NCBI GenBank assembly: GCA_028023455.1
Contig: JAQFVV010000141.1
Location: 2,242,056-2,306,055 of the forward strand
From: Epiperipatus broadwayi
Lineage: Eukaryota > Onychophora > Udeonychophora > Euonychophora > Peripatidae
DNA length: 64,000 nt
Reading direction: 5' to 3'
The position numbers were made by a program, and so were the translations under genes. Every line of letters begins with the position of its first letter. Within the stretch, counting starts at the first letter, position 1. Shown here piece by piece: positions 1-10,583 of this stretch. Under the pieces are notes generated by a model. That model searched no databases. It was not told the origin of the DNA and was given only the letters and a program-made list of their open reading frames with translations.

Positions 1-405
1 TTCATTTCTTGCTGTCCGCTGGAGCGATGCTTGGGCATGTTCTGTGATATAGTTGAGTGAGCGTGTGCACGTGCGTGGCGGGCTTGAAAAGTTTCTCCTG
101 GTGCCTATTACTCAGATTCAATCTGAATCTAGGTATGAAACAAATAAAACGTGCGTGTATATGTGTTTGAAACTATTTTCACAAAACATTATGTAACCCC
201 GGACGACAGAACACAGCGGGTTCGTAAAAAGGGAATCGTCAATAGAAAGCCAGAAGGAGAACTAGTGTCCGCAGTAGCAGAAGGGGTCGGGTTACAATAT
301 ATAACAGACAATAAATAGATAGAAATTATTATGATACATTTATATGTTTATTATCTGTCCTTTTATCTATTAGTTACAAAATGGCGCCCCACGTTGGGCA
401 CCATT
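1..405 (-). mobile_element. Leader of a minus-strand LTR retroelement, cut by the window edge
   Basis: This stretch is more GC-rich than the following 7 kb and contains no long ORF. It is read as retroelement leader because it lies directly inside a primer-binding-site match at 386-403, which is itself 2 nt from a TGTAACA terminus at 406-412. On the minus strand the order is LTR end, short spacer, PBS, leader, which is the standard order for an LTR retroelement. The internal genes would lie to the left, outside the window. The clade (Gypsy or BEL) cannot be told without pol. The PBS and position are seen; the element identity is inferred. Confidence 0.5.
386..403 (-). other. Primer-binding site, tRNA-Lys(CTT) type
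   Basis: On the minus strand this reads TGGTGCCCAACGTGGGGC. The 3' end of animal tRNA-Lys(CTT) predicts TGGCGCCCAACGTGGGGC, so one base of 18 differs. It starts 2 nt from the TGTTACA terminus of the adjoining repeat. The wider sequence 373-411 is also nearly palindromic, so a weaker match exists on the plus strand. A tRNA gene is excluded because only the last 18 nt of the tRNA are represented. Confidence 0.6.
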
Positions 406-1121
406 TGTAACAAAAATATTAATTATAGATGGAATTATTAATTATTATAATGTTTATAATCTATGCCATTTGTAACATTATGAATAAATAAAGATGAACT
501 GATAAAAAGGTTGATAAAAGGCTGTTACTTTATAACTGATTACAATCTATATATTGATGAGTGATAAAATGATAGTTGCTATAATTCAATAACTAAACAA
601 TAAACTGGATATATGATATACTCCAGCAATTCATCATTTGTAACCTAGTAAATTAAATGAGAAATGAATTCTCTGTGTTAGCTAAAATACAATTTATAAT
701 TAAATAAGAATGACACTAACATATACATAAGAATATATGCATATCATGCTTTATCTGGGTGTCTATTTCTAATTAATTAAATATAACATTATAGCCTGTT
801 TGCAACTATCCTAAACATTAATTCTGTTATGCTAATAATGAAATAAATAAATTATATCATTTCTCAATACTTAAAATAACAACAATGAAAATTAAAACTG
901 TCATTAAATATTTAAAATATTTAGATATTGGGGAAGTCATTTGAACACTAAAACATACTGGCCATTGTCATCAAATAAAAGAATATTAAATATAGCAACT
1001 GAATAAAATTATCTACTGTGAGATCCCTGGAGTGCCTTATGCTTAACTCCAATAATAGGTTCTTTTAACCAACAGTCTTTTTCATTCCTCTTTCAAACCA
1101 TATAAGACCATTCATGGTCAT

Positions 1122-1210
1122 ACGCACACACTGGTGCTATTCAGGACAACTTATAAAACATATTTTACGCACACACTGGTGCTATTCAGGACAACTTATA
1201 AAACATATTA
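1122..1210. repeat. Tandem duplication of a 45-bp unit inside repeat copy 1
   Basis: Two adjacent copies (1122-1166 and 1167-1210) share ACGCACACACTGGTGCTATT and the following bases almost perfectly. The corresponding place in repeat copy 2 (about 19808-19855) has only one unit, so the duplication is specific to copy 1. Confidence 0.85.
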
Positions 1211-1613
1211 CACAAAGTTAATAAGTTGGAAAAGGGATGGGATCACTTTTATTCAGTTTAGCCAAATATATGTGTTTTCCCATGAGTGCCATTAGATTGT
1301 TCTAAATCTAGATAAATATATGTTTAGAGTGTACTGAGTTCAAACTCATTCAGTACATTTTTATCACACATGACTTGGATGACTAATGAAAAAAAATGAC
1401 ACTCTTATATTTTACTCATGTCAATAAAATCATAAGATCCCCATATCATAAAAATTTATATAGATCAAAGCTCTTATAGACATTGCTAGCTCATTTACAT
1501 ATATTGATGAACCGACAAGTATAATCTTATTAATGGCTTCTAAACAAGCATCGTGAAGACCATTATTGATATTGATGGCCATTTAACTAGATTATTTATC
1601 ACAATATAAAGGT

Positions 1614-1675
1614 AATAATGATGATGATAATAATATCATACTAATAATGATAATAATAGTGATGATGATACCAGC
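1614..1675. repeat. Imperfect (GAT/AAT)n trinucleotide tract
   Basis: An interrupted array of gat, aat and tga triplets. A similar tract lies at the homologous place in copy 2 (about 20262-20347), so it predates the divergence of the two copies. Confidence 0.7.
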
Positions 1676-2847
1676 CATACCTTTATAATGAACTCACAAC
1701 AATAAATTTAACTTTATAACCTCATAAGCACTTTTTAAAATCATCCCTTGTCAAAATGGGATTTAATTATTACATTCACTAGCATTTATATAAGTTTATG
1801 TTTATTTACTAAAATACTTTTTAATAGTTGAAACTAGGATTCAATAATACTAGTGATGATGACTGATCATCACAAATGTCTATGCATGATATTCAACTTT
1901 CTACAAATCCTTATTTACTAAATATATTAATTTTGTTAAACATTAGATTTAATGATTATAATTTATTAATGATGATGGTGATCATAACTCATGTATAGTA
2001 CCATGTTTAAAAGGTGTTTTAATCAATAATACAATATCCATCTTTGATGAGGATGATCAAAACTCATGGACACAACATAATTTTAGCTTTTTATTGTTGA
2101 ACTATAATTATTAAAATTTGGTTATTATCAAGCATAATCCCTAAATACTTAAAGGTAAATCAACATTCTAGTTTACTTAACATTTTCCAAGTGCTTTCTT
2201 AATATTTGCAAATGCTGATGATTCTTAATATCTGTGAGTGAAGATGATGATCATTTAAAACAATAGAATTAAGACAAGAAAATACAACAATACTTTTAAT
2301 AAGAACTCAGAAACCAATTAAGATATATAATTATATTTTATTAATACTATTACTCTTTCTTTAGATAAATGGCTTATTATTACATTAATTCAATACAAAA
2401 TTAATACAAAAATTTATATAAGCACAACAAAATAAATTTAATATATAAGTTTCTCATTTTGAATATTTTAAAATAAACTGGCTTAAAATGACATTAAAAA
2501 AAATATTTCATTGAATGCTTACTTAAGACTTTCCTAACTTATTATATCATAAAAATAAATTTCATATCTAACTTGTCTGTTTTATTTCACTTCCATTCAA
2601 ATGTAATTCCTGCTTTATAATTTACCCTATTTAAACTAACTATGCATAACCTATTCTTTTGACGTGTTTGTATAAGCAGTCACACATGCACACATTCGGT
2701 AATGTTAACATATATGTTTAAAATGTATAACCCTATATTAGAGATTAATACATAAATTACATATATAAAAAATATTCTTGCAACTTTTTAGCAAAATAAA
2801 ATAAAATACATTATATCAATTTTAATATGCAACAAGATAAAAAAAAC

Positions 2848-2853
2848 AAAAAC

Positions 2854-2925
<72 letters not shown>
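2848..2925. repeat. Two (TA)n arrays around a short inverted repeat
   Basis: AAAAACAT at 2848-2855 is mirrored by ATGTTTTT at 2888-2895, with (TA)n between and a second TA array to about 2924. The arms are only 8 bp, so chance is possible here. Confidence 0.6.
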
Positions 2926-2926
<1 letters not shown>

Positions 2927-3824
2927 TTGCTCATTATCATAACGAATGAAGAACAATAAAAAAAAACATTTCAATATTACAATATATAATATAAAAAAAT
3001 AAAAAAAAAATAATGAAAATTTAAGTTTAAAGATTTAAACTATGTTTGTGTTATGTTATGTGGATATTGAGAATAACTATCGATAAACAAGCTTTTAAAG
3101 TTTTTGTATCAAAAGAAAAAAAATAATGCTTTGACCAATAAATTAAGGTCTACTTTTAATAAGCAATAATAAAAGATCTGTTAAGGAAAGTTCATAGTTA
3201 CCCGATTACTTTCACTTCTTATAAATGTCCCGAGTTTGAATTTTCAGACTGCTTGTTTTTGCTCCATTTAAAAAAAAATTCTTGCAGATACTTTTAAGAT
3301 AAACATGAATTAATTGACTTGCTTATTTCTTCAATTTTAAAAGTATTTATTGCTGATACTTTTGATAACGCTAAATTTGTTGACTGGCTTCCTTCTAATT
3401 TGTTCAAAAACCATCATTGTAGACACTTTAGATGACTGAGGAAAACTTTAACAAAAATTTGGTTGATAGCTTAATCAAACCTAGTTATAAGGCCTTTATA
3501 CATTTTTTTCCTCTTCCTTTCCCCCTCCCTCCATCCAAAGGTAATGAGCCTATAATAGACCAGGAGCCAGAAAAGAAGCATTTCACATAGCTTGTGTGCT
3601 TGGCTTCAAACTCTATCATTTTGTTGGTTATTATTTGACTGGAATATGAGTCCATAGACAGATCAGTGAGCCAACCCATTCTGTATTATTCCAGAAAGCA
3701 GAAAAAATGTTTTTAGCAATGCAAATTCATTGTATTATACACAGCAAAATATATTAATATCATTTTATAAAACTGTTAATAACTTCTTCCAAGAAATTCA
3801 TTTTTTTCCTTTCTCTCTCCTTAT

Positions 3825-3839
3825 TATTGCTGGAAATTA

Positions 3840-3889
<50 letters not shown>

Positions 3890-3895
3890 CCAGCA

Positions 3896-3950
<55 letters not shown>
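3825..3950. repeat. (TA)n flanked by perfect 15-bp inverted arms, then more (TA)n
   Basis: TATTGCTGGAAATTA (3825-3839) is followed by about 44 bp of TA repeat and then its exact reverse complement (3884-3898). A second TA array runs to about 3949. The homologous point of repeat copy 2 (about 22436-22455) has a single TATTGCTGG and no TA array, so the array and its right arm are specific to copy 1. Confidence 0.85.
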
Positions 3951-3954
<4 letters not shown>

Positions 3955-4770
3955 TCTTCATCTATACTGACTTTAAAACAATAGTAATTTTTTCTTCCTC
4001 AATTTTTAAAGAATAAAAAAAAATCAAATTGCTCACTCTCTTTTTTATAACTAAAAAAAAAAACTGATAGCTACATCTCCTTTTCCCAACATTAACAAAA
4101 ACTGACTGCCACATCTTTTCCTTTAATAATATTTAAAAAAAAAACTGATCTTAGTAATATTAATGATTGACTTTCTTTTAAAACTACATATTGTTAGATC
4201 ACTCTCATCCAAAGAAAAATTGAACTGCCCTCTAAATATTGTTTCATTCATTTTTATTGCGAATTTTAATCAAAGAAAATGACCACCTGCAAATATCTTA
4301 TCTTGAGATAAAAGATCAAAAATCAGAGTTTGACAAGTTTGATGATCTGTCGCAATTAATAAAAAAACAACAACTTAGAATTACTTGTTACTTTTATTAC
4401 ATCCAAGTATCACTTCCCTCTCTAGATATTTACAATCTAGATAACACAAAAACAACAAAGCCTGCCACCTAAGTCATTGAAAGATTTGTGTAAAAATGTT
4501 TTATATTTAAAACATTCATACTCACATGTGTACATTTTCACATCCCAATCTACTAATCTTGATCGCTTTATTTTACATGTTCTTTTCTTAATGTTTTATT
4601 TTACAGAAGTAAAACTAAATAACTGAATATATTAATTATTTAATAAGAAAAATAATATATTAAAATATCATTTCTTATAACATTATATTCATTCATTACT
4701 TATTAATTTATCAACTATAAATTATACGCATAATATACGTACACATAAATCTCTATATAACAGAAGAGTC

Positions 4771-4771
<1 letters not shown>

Positions 4772-4811
<40 letters not shown>
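4772..4811. repeat. (TA)n(GT)n microsatellite
   Basis: A TA array of about 24 bp passes directly into GT repeats. It lies about 10 bp beyond the right end of repeat copy 1. Confidence 0.9.
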
Positions 4812-5165
4812 AAGGAGACCAAAGTAATGGTGTGGATCGCAGAAAATAAATAAGTAACATCAAAATGATTAAAATTTAAATACTGTTTATTAATTAAACA
4901 TTATAAAGATAGCATTGTCTGTATAAGCCAAACTGTGCCGTTAACTCATTATATTATATATTTCAAATACATTTACATTAATAGCTTGTTAATTTACACA
5001 CTCTCTATATGTCTCAAGTTAATACAAGATATTATCATAATAATGTGCTTAAGCAAAATTATAGTTACATAAAGAAAGATTTATTTCAAGATATATGAGG
5101 CCTATGGTGAATATAATAAGTGTTTGCTTAAATCAATTTATACATTTAATATGGTATAAAAGTAC
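4812..5165. other. Unassigned AT-rich intergenic stretch
   Basis: No ORF, RNA gene or recognised repeat was seen in this interval, which lies between the microsatellite after repeat copy 1 and the first SINE-like unit. Confidence 0.5.
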
Positions 5166-5169
5166 TTAT

Positions 5170-6238
5170 TATTAAATTCAAGAATAGTGTATCTTTTCGA
5201 CATATATGTCTTCAAGTGTATCAGATTTATGAGATAGTGTGGAGAATGGTGAATCGTATGAAAGTCTGGGCTCATATACCATATGTGGAATATATGGACA
5301 CAGGTATATAATAAACCTGTTTGTTTTAGTTATTACATAGTAGAGATGTCTGCCCATTCCTTGTATATGTATTAAATGGGTTAGATCATGTACATTGGGG
5401 GGGGGCAGATTGTCCTTAGGTCAACATGGGTGTGACTAGAATATCAGCCTCAAAGTGGCCTCTGAGCATTCCATCATCAGATTTTCAATTGGATGGATGA
5501 TTGAAGAGTTGGGGTGTGGAGTAGACTGAAGCATGTCCAGTAAAGTATGATGATTGGCAATCTTAATATATATCTAAGCACTTATAGCATATATGTGTAG
5601 AGATGGTAATCTGGACTGACTTGTGGTTGCAGGTTTAGCATGAAATACTTCTATTGGTGATTATTTATCTTTTCAACATATATATATGTTCAAATGTTTC
5701 AGGGTTATGAGATAATGTGGAGAATCATATGAAAGTCTGTGCTCATATAACTTTAAATAATGAAACTTATTTTTATTTAAGTTTTAAAATGTATTATCAC
5801 AGTCTGTGTGTATATTTACTTATGTGACCTATTTTTTAAAATGAATATGTATACATGCACATACTCGCAATTTATAAATTATTAATGTTAGGGTTTTAAA
5901 ATTATATCTATCACAAGCAGATAAATTCGGGTCTAAACTAGGGTATAAGGGTAAGAAATACGTGAGAGGTCAAACGAAGTTTTGTAAAGCAAATCTTACT
6001 GTTTCAATATAAAGCTGAGGACGAATTTATATATATATATATATATATGTGTGCGTGTGTATGTGTGTGTGTGGAAATGATAATCTGGACCAACTGATGA
6101 GTGCTGGTTTAGCATGAAATATGTATATTGATGATTATTTATCTTTTCAACATGTGTGTGATCAAGTGGGTCAGCAATATGAGATGGCAGAGAGAGTTGA
6201 GGGTCATGTGAAATTCTGAGTTTGAATCCCTTATATAT
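5170..6238 (+). repeat. Three diverged copies of a tRNA-like (SINE-like) unit
   Basis: Related segments lie at about 5200-5290, 5595-5755 and 6070-6235. Each carries a phrase close to 'tttagcatgaaata...gattatttatcttttcaacat', then 'atgagat.g' and 'gaaagtctgngctc'. The third copy ends in GAGTTTGAATCCC, which resembles an RNA polymerase III B box (consensus GGTTCGAATCC), with an A-box-like stretch about 50 nt upstream. This layout fits a tRNA-derived SINE. No precise ends or target duplications could be fixed. A poly-G run lies at 5398-5406. Confidence 0.4.
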
Positions 6239-7010
6239 TAAGTGAATCACTTAAGTTTAGAATGTATTTCTATAAAAACACCAACTTTCAATGACCATGC
6301 TAAATCAGGACTTCAGTATATTGTGTGCCTGATGTTATAATCAAATTTTAAATGGTACAAATCTAGTTAACCCATAGTGGGATAAAGGCAGTGTCTCATT
6401 TTAACAATCCATTATCAGTCAAATATGAAGTATAAAGAGCTGAATATCTTGAAATTATTTTGATCTGAAGTCCAACTCTAATAATACACTATTACATTAC
6501 ATATTATAATTTTCTGCGCACTCACACATCGATATGAGTTAAAAATCTCAAGTGAATCATGCAAGTTTAGAGTGTATTTCTATAAATACCAGAACTTTCA
6601 CTGGCCATTCTAAATCAAGGCTTGTGTCTATTGTGTGCCTGATACTATAAACTTGCTATCAAAATAATTTTAAGATTTTTTGCACTTTATAGTAATAGAT
6701 TTATATTTATAAGTCCTGTATTTCTGATCGTGGGTGGTTAAAAATGAGACACTTTTTTTTTCTGCAATAGGTTAAATAGGTTTGAACAATTCAAATTTGA
6801 TTATAACATCAGGCACACAATAGGCCCAAGCCCTGATGTGGCATGGCCAGAGAAAGTTGATGCAATTTAAGTGATTGGTGTATTTATAGAAATGCACCCT
6901 AAACTTAAGTGATTCACTTAAGTTTTAAAACACTTACTGACATGTGAGTGCGCTATGATTTATGGTATTTAAAATAATAGCGCAATATCGGAGTTCGACT
7001 TTCTATTAAA
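6239..7010. repeat. Fold-back repeat upstream of the receptor gene
   Basis: The start (6240-6260) and end region (6899-6919) carry exact reverse complements of 21 bases, beginning AAGTGAATCACTTAAG. Homology continues inward: the phrase around 'gtgtgcctgatgttataatcaaat' near 6320-6350 reappears inverted near 6800-6830. A partial direct copy lies at 6550-6655. The segment near 6470-6490 is mirrored near 6990-7005. The structure therefore has at least two inverted units plus a direct partial unit. No transposase or target duplication was seen. Confidence 0.6.
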
Positions 7011-7014
7011 ATAA

Positions 7015-7275
7015 TTATCATAAATAAACACATTAATCTGGTATTTATTTATACCGTTAAAATATATATATATATCACTGCATATAATTTTATATTGGAA
7101 ATAAAAGTAAATAGTCCATATGATCAAATTATTATGTTATAGATTGTAATATTTATCGAGTTAGTATTTTACTACCATAAATAGATTAATTATTATGTCT
7201 TTATTTTTACCATTCAATATATATATATATATATATCACTGTACATATTTTATGTTATAAATAATAATTGATTAA
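7015..7275. repeat. Diverged tandem duplication with TA arrays
   Basis: The segments 7015-7120 and 7165-7275 share the order: AATA(A/G)A, an ATTAAT-type stretch, TTTATTT, TACC, (TA)n, ATATCACTG, then ATATTTTAT-like sequence. It lies just before the receptor coding exon and may contain its promoter or intron, which cannot be decided by eye. Confidence 0.5.
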
Positions 7276-7329
7276 TTTTTCTCTTTTTTTTTTTTTTTGA
7301 GTAAAAAGATTACATTTAATCAATATTTC

Positions 7330-7331
7330 AG
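7330..7331 (+). promoter_or_regulatory. Candidate 3' splice acceptor before the receptor coding exon
   Basis: A run of about 18 T at 7281-7298 and the sequence CAATATTTCAG end in AG at 7330-7331, 23 nt before the ATG at 7354. This is typical of an acceptor joining a non-coding 5' exon to a single coding exon. The donor was not identified. The alternative is an unspliced leader. Confidence 0.4.
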
Positions 7332-7353
7332 TTGTTATTTTTTTTTTTTACAA

Positions 7354-8310
7354 ATGGAAGCCTTAAATATTTTTAAATATTTAAATTCAAATACCTCTGA
7401 TTTGCATAAACAAATATTAACAGCCTATGATTACATTGACATGATTATTACATTTATAATACATGTACTATCAATATTAGGAAATTTATTAATATTAATA
7501 TCAATTGCAACGTTTAGAAAGTTCAGAACTTTACCTTACATTTACATAGCTAATTTATCTTTATCAGATTTGTGTATAGGAGGACTATATGCACCACATT
7601 CCTTTTACAATTGCATTTTGAATAAAAATGTGGATTTTGGTTGTAACTTTTCTTTTATCTTTTTCGCAATAGGAGGTATTGAAATAATAGTAGTGTCTTC
7701 ACAAATTGCTCTTAATCGTTACTTTCTCATTTGCAGAAGTTCTTCAGTTTATAATAAAATATATACTAAAGCTAACGCTATATTCATGTTATCTGTTGGA
7801 TGGATGTATCCAATTTCTTTAAATATTTTTCTGTTTTCATCTGGTTTATTTCAAATGGAATATAACTATAATTTTAATGAGTGTTTTTTAGTGATTGATA
7901 GAAACACAATATGTTTAATTATTATACATTTATTTATTATGGTTTTTCCAGCTTTTTTTACTATTGGTATTTCATATCATAAAATATTTAAAGTTATTAG
8001 AACTTCGGAATCCAATTTATTGCACTTTAATTCATCAGAAATATCGAACCGCAGATCTGTACAAAACATCAAGTTAACTAAAACAATGTTTGTAATATTT
8101 ATAATTTTTATTTTATCTTTTATTCCTACTCCTATTGCAATGATTTTTAATGGTTTTTTCCAACTTCCTGTAATGTTAATGAGAGTGACAATGATTTTCA
8201 CTCTATCACACTCAATTTGTAGTCCAATTATTTATAGTATTACAAATAGAAGCTTCAGAAACGCTTTTGTGAATATAATTACATTCAATTGTGTTCAAAG
8301 TCATCTTTAA
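7354..8310 (+). CDS. Class A G-protein-coupled receptor, melatonin/moody-like orphan type, single coding exon
   Basis: An uninterrupted 318-codon ORF with seven hydrophobic segments. The frame is open further upstream to 7297 but has no ATG there, so the ATG at 7354 is chosen. Visible landmarks are a sequon N13-T-S in a short extracellular N-terminus; TM1 with G43-N44 (N1.50), about residues 29-53; TM2 LSLSD with D72 (D2.50); C97 (3.25) and C177 in extracellular loop 2, a likely disulfide; N121-R-Y123 at the end of TM3 in place of DRY; W150 in TM4; P199 in TM5; F256-I-P258 in TM6 in place of CWxP; and S290-P-I-I-Y294 in TM7 in place of NPxxY. NRY is known from melatonin receptors and from the insect moody/Tre1 group. 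A plasma-membrane receptor coupling to G proteins is expected; the ligand is unknown. The missing tryptophan switch and NPxxY asparagine are unusual. Nearby genes are all transposon-derived. Confidence 0.85.
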   Translation: MEALNIFKYLNSNTSDLHKQILTAYDYIDMIITFIIHVLSILGNLLILISIATFRKFRTLPYIYIANLSLSDLCIGGLYAPHSFYNCILNKNVDFGCNFSFIFFAIGGIEIIVVSSQIALNRYFLICRSSSVYNKIYTKANAIFMLSVGWMYPISLNIFLFSSGLFQMEYNYNFNECFLVIDRNTICLIIIHLFIMVFPAFFTIGISYHKIFKVIRTSESNLLHFNSSEISNRRSVQNIKLTKTMFVIFIIFILSFIPTPIAMIFNGFFQLPVMLMRVTMIFTLSHSICSPIIYSITNRSFRNAFVNIITFNCVQSHL

Positions 8311-8353
8311 CATATAAGAATAACAACTGCGATTTAGTTTCTCTAACTAAAAA

Positions 8354-8377
8354 AATAAATGGAACTTTTTAAATAAA
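8354..8377 (+). terminator. Two AATAAA polyadenylation signals after the receptor
   Basis: AATAAA occurs at 8354-8359 and 8372-8377, 44 and 62 nt after the stop codon. Their position suits the receptor mRNA 3' end, although AATAAA is common in AT-rich DNA. Confidence 0.45.
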
Positions 8378-8644
8378 TACTCATGAGAATATATTTATTT
8401 ATGTAATCAGTAATTTTTCACCCAGTTCGTATTTAATATTGTATGTCATATTTAAGCTAATAGTATAAGCTGAAATCAATATTAGGCTGGATGGTGAATG
8501 TATTATTATATCTTGTTCAGTATTATAATAAATAACAAGAATATATATTGTAAATATTGTCAATCTATAAAAAAGTGTTCGATATTCCAAAATTAAATAC
8601 TAACAGGAAAAGTTTCTTTATCTTAAATGCATTGTTTTAAGGAA

Positions 8645-9345
8645 TAATATATCTGCGATGTAATTTTTACTACAACACTTGCCCACAAGATGCGGACAGG
8701 CGTGTATCCACTTTTAGCAACTTGTAAAAGGATGTAATCATATCATATGATCAAATCTATATAAAAAGAATATATGATCCATATTCAATGCTGAAACGGG
8801 ACTTACCTCCTAATCCATTTCATACACTCTTACATTATATTTGTCCTTCTTAACTATATATAGAAAGTGAGTTACTATGTTTAGTTGATAAGTGTCAACT
8901 TTACTGCTTTCACAACTTTAACACAAACCAATTAATTTGAAGTACATTATATTCTGTCAATCATGTGTTAAATTAGAGCTTAATTATATAGTTAATAATA
9001 TTTCTATAGTGTAACTTTTACTACACCACTGTTACATATAGTAGGGAGTGGTTTCAAAAACTTGTAGTAAATTTTGAAAACATGGAAAAAATAAATATTT
9101 GACAAAAACAAATAAAAAAGGATGATTTTCAAAATACCCATTTCAGCCTGAGCTATCACTCATCTGTTAGCCCAGATTACATTCTGGTATATATGTTTAT
9201 CATTATTCAATATACAATAATACTGAATTACTATGTCAAGTGATAAATATCAAAACTTATCACAACTTTGACACAAATTACTTGATGGAAGTATATTTAT
9301 AATTTATAAATCATTTTATTGAAGTTAAATATTAGGTTTGTTTGT
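8645..9345. repeat. Two-copy tandem repeat of about 350 bp
   Basis: The second half repeats the first with clear divergence. 'gtaatttttactacaaca' near 8659 corresponds to 'gtaacttttactacacca' near 9011, and 'gagttactatgt...cacaactttaacacaaa' near 8871-8932 corresponds to 'gaattactatgt...cacaactttgacacaaa' near 9224-9278. The offset is about 350 bp. No coding potential was seen. Flanking 8378-8644 and 9346-9550 hold nothing recognised. Confidence 0.7.
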
Positions 9346-9679
9346 CACTGTTTTTATTAGTTAACACATCAGACAGTGGTATAAATATTTTATTATTTTT
9401 CTTTCAATTTAATAATTAGCCAGTACGGTGAGTTTATTGGCTTTTTACCTCTGAGTTTAAAATCAAAAAACATGTTTTTTATTTTCTGTACCGGATAAGG
9501 AAGAATGAATGTTTGTGTAAATGATATTTTCCCAATAGATATATGCAATTATGCCAGACAAAAATAAATCAAGGTCCTTATGCACAGGAGGCTGTAAATT
9601 CACCAACCAAGGCAGCAGTTGGTGGTGGAAGATGGAGGGTGCTAAGAATCCCCTGATTGTGGACCCAGGATGCCATTTG

Positions 9680-10390
9680 ATGACTTTTTATTCAGATACT
9701 TACAACTGCAGATCACTTTCAAGTGAAGGAAGATTGCAAAAATTAGAAGAACTGTCTTTTATTAAATGGGACATTATTGGACTTTGCGAAGTTAGAAGAA
9801 AAGGTGAAGAGACATTTGATTAGTAGGATTTATTATAAATAAAAAGTGGAAGAACAACATTGTGGAGATTTATGGTGTATCAAATGGAGTGGCAAGATTA
9901 GTTATTCAACTTAATAGCAGATACCAAATGCAGATAATTCCGGTTTATGCCCCAACAAATGCTCATAGTGATGAAGTAGTAGAAGATTTTTATATGGATG
10001 TACAGAAGGCTTTCGATCAGACTAAACAACATTTTAAAATTGTTATGGGAGACTTTAATGCTAGAATTGGTAAACAAATGAAAGATGAATGTGATGTACG
10101 TAATTTTGGTTATGCTAATAGAAATGAGAGAGAATATAGAATAGTGGTGTTTGCTGAAAAGGAAGAACTTTATATTATGCATTCTTATTTTGAGAAAAAT
10201 TTTAAAAGGAAATGGACATGGAAGCATCCACAATGAAGGTACAGCAGAATTGGATTATATTTTGACTAACAGAACATACATATTTCAAGATTGTAATGTT
10301 CTTAATAAATTTAACACAGTAAGTGATCACCGATTAGTAAGATGTAAGATACATGTTAATGCAAAACTAGAGAGACAAAAATTATTAAAA
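9680..10390 (+). pseudogene. RTE endonuclease (APE fold), frameshifted
   Basis: Fragments of the APE-like nuclease are recognisable: an N-terminal Asn-containing stretch (TYNCRSL) near 9700, the Glu motif GLCEVRR near 9783, PVYAPT near 9943, the Asp motif MGDFNARIG near 10048, and the terminal SDHRLV with the catalytic His at 10322-10339. The last part lies in a different frame from the middle part, so there is a shift near 10200. The protein family nicks target DNA for target-primed reverse transcription. Confidence 0.75.
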
Positions 10391-10583
10391 TATATATATA
10401 TATATTTACAGTTGATATTCCTAATCTTCAAAAACATTCTAATGAATTTAAACTTTATCTTACAAATCGGATTCAAGTATTAGTAGATTTTGAACATGAT
10501 TCCGATTTGAATGAATTTAATATGAAAATAACTGATTCATTTTTAGAAACTGCAACACGATAGATGGTAGAAAAAAGCAGCAA

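Larger units (their letters stand above)
406..4761 (-). repeat. Large repeat copy 1, probable 4.3-kb LTR
   Basis: The block aligns along most of its length, in the same orientation, with 19263-23170. Matching landmarks include the text around 930-1100 with 19600-19760, 1470-1680 with 20110-20350, 2040-2160 with 20640-20760, and 4510-4760 with 22970-23170. Both copies start at TGTAACA. Copy 1 adjoins a PBS, so it is best explained as an LTR whose element extends left. At about 4.3 kb it would be a very long LTR. No conserved ORF was seen; the short ORFs near 3730 and 4239 are not preserved in copy 2. The right boundary near 4761 is approximate. A different kind of dispersed repeat is possible. 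Confidence 0.5.

Noticed and set aside
386-403. tRNA-Lys gene
   Set aside because: Only the last 18 nt resemble the tRNA, with no anticodon or D arm. A PBS explains it.
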